Assembly: GCA_964444385.1 (NCBI GenBank)
Contig: CAYUHD010000065.1
Coordinates: 1-6,093, forward strand
Direction: 5' to 3'
Source of the DNA: D2472 sp964444385
GTDB lineage: Bacteria; Pseudomonadota; Gammaproteobacteria; Magnimaribacterales; D2472
DNA: 6,093 nt
Shown: positions 5,826 to 6,093 of the stretch, in pieces
Position numbering within the stretch: the first letter of the stretch is position 1
Layout of the letters: each line of letters begins with the position of its first letter
Notes under the pieces: model-generated
What the model was told of the DNA's origin: nothing
Seen by the model: only the letters and a program-made list of their open reading frames with translations
Database searches by the model: none
Program-made: the position numbers and the translations under genes

Positions 5826-6093
5826 ACAATCTTATGAATCCAAAATATCCAGAAGGAAGAAATCTTTTTAAAGATAAGAATATCTTAGTAACTGCTGCAG
5901 CTGGTTCAGGAATTGGTTTTTCAACTGCCAAAAGATTTCTTGAAGAAGGGGCAAACATTTATATTTCTGATATTCATCAAGGAAGGTTAGATCAAGCAAT
6001 AGATAACTTACGCAGTCTCAATATGGGTGAAGTTAACGGTTGTCTTTGTAATGTTACTGATGATCTAGAGATTGAAGCAATGTTTAAGGATGC
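5822..6093 (+). CDS. ipdF: IpdF-like short-chain dehydrogenase/reductase, 3' truncated by the window
   Basis: The first 90 residues of a classical SDR; the catalytic Tyr-x-x-x-Lys part lies beyond the window. After a short leader (PEGRNLFKDKN) comes beta strand 1 ILVTAAAGSGIG with the glycine-rich loop TAAAGSGIG at 24-32, then helix STAKRFLEEGA and strand 2 IYISDIH. Asp50 at the end of strand 2 predicts NAD(H) preference. The segment NVTDDLEIEAMF matches the region after strand 3 (the usual D-V-T). The unusual VTAAAG(S/T)GIG loop and NIYISDIHQGRL resemble M. tuberculosis IpdF (Rv3559c) as I recall it. IpdF works on 5-OH-HIC-CoA, oxidising its ring hydroxyl, together with IpdC. The ATG overlaps the thiolase stop as ATGA, so it continues the operon. 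Subfamily assignment rests on an N-terminal third only. Confidence 0.82.
   Translation, partial: MNNLMNPKYPEGRNLFKDKNILVTAAAGSGIGFSTAKRFLEEGANIYISDIHQGRLDQAIDNLRSLNMGEVNGCLCNVTDDLEIEAMFKD

Noticed and set aside
5722..5958. Minus-strand open frame of 78 codons across the thiolase/SDR junction
   Set aside because: It runs antisense to two well-supported genes, has no recognisable domain and no convincing start signal.

Overview
This AT-rich window is one gene-dense, single-strand operon segment. It carries seven genes on the + strand, two of them cut by the window edges. There are no RNA genes, mobile elements, CRISPR arrays or terminators that I can see, and no intergenic gap longer than about 11 bases. 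TGA, TAA and TAG all act as normal stops, codons are strongly A/T-biased, and clean Shine-Dalgarno sites precede several genes. This fits a low-GC bacterium. A streamlined, probably aquatic proteobacterium is my best guess, but that is inference and nothing here fixes the taxon.

Layout: (1) the 3' part of a crotonase-fold enoyl-CoA hydratase-like protein with a lysine-rich tail (1-651); (2) an NMO/2-nitropropane-dioxygenase-fold flavoprotein closely resembling IpdC (about 661-1719); (3) a crotonase resembling EchA20 (1716-2477); (4) a steroid-type acyl-CoA dehydrogenase that keeps a catalytic Glu (2467-3618); (5) a second, shorter acyl-CoA dehydrogenase without a recognisable catalytic Glu (3622-4659); (6) a thiolase resembling FadA6 (4671-5825); (7) the start of a short-chain dehydrogenase resembling IpdF (5822 to the window end).

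Together, genes 2, 3, 6 and 7 match the core of the pathway for the last two steroid rings (C and D). This is the HIP pathway, worked out in Mycobacterium tuberculosis and Rhodococcus (the KstR2 regulon) and paralleled by the scd genes of Comamonas testosteroni. In the published scheme IpdF and IpdC act on 5-OH-HIC-CoA, EchA20 opens the five-membered ring, IpdAB opens the six-membered ring, a thiolase then cleaves to MOODA-CoA, and acyl-CoA dehydrogenases serve the beta-oxidation-like steps. FadD3 (the CoA ligase that starts the route) and IpdAB are not in the window and would be expected nearby. The window is therefore best read as a sterol/steroid side-product catabolic operon in a non-actinobacterial, AT-rich genome. 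The operon is tightly coupled: ATGA overlaps at 2/3 and 6/7, an 11-base overlap at 3/4, and gaps of 3 and 11 bases at 4/5 and 5/6.

Points that stand out: ipdC has no usual start codon where homology needs one; the two dehydrogenases look like a heteromer with one active site per pair; both crotonases depart from the two-glutamate hydratase pattern; and the first gene ends in a basic, histone-H1-like tail. No fully unknown system is visible.
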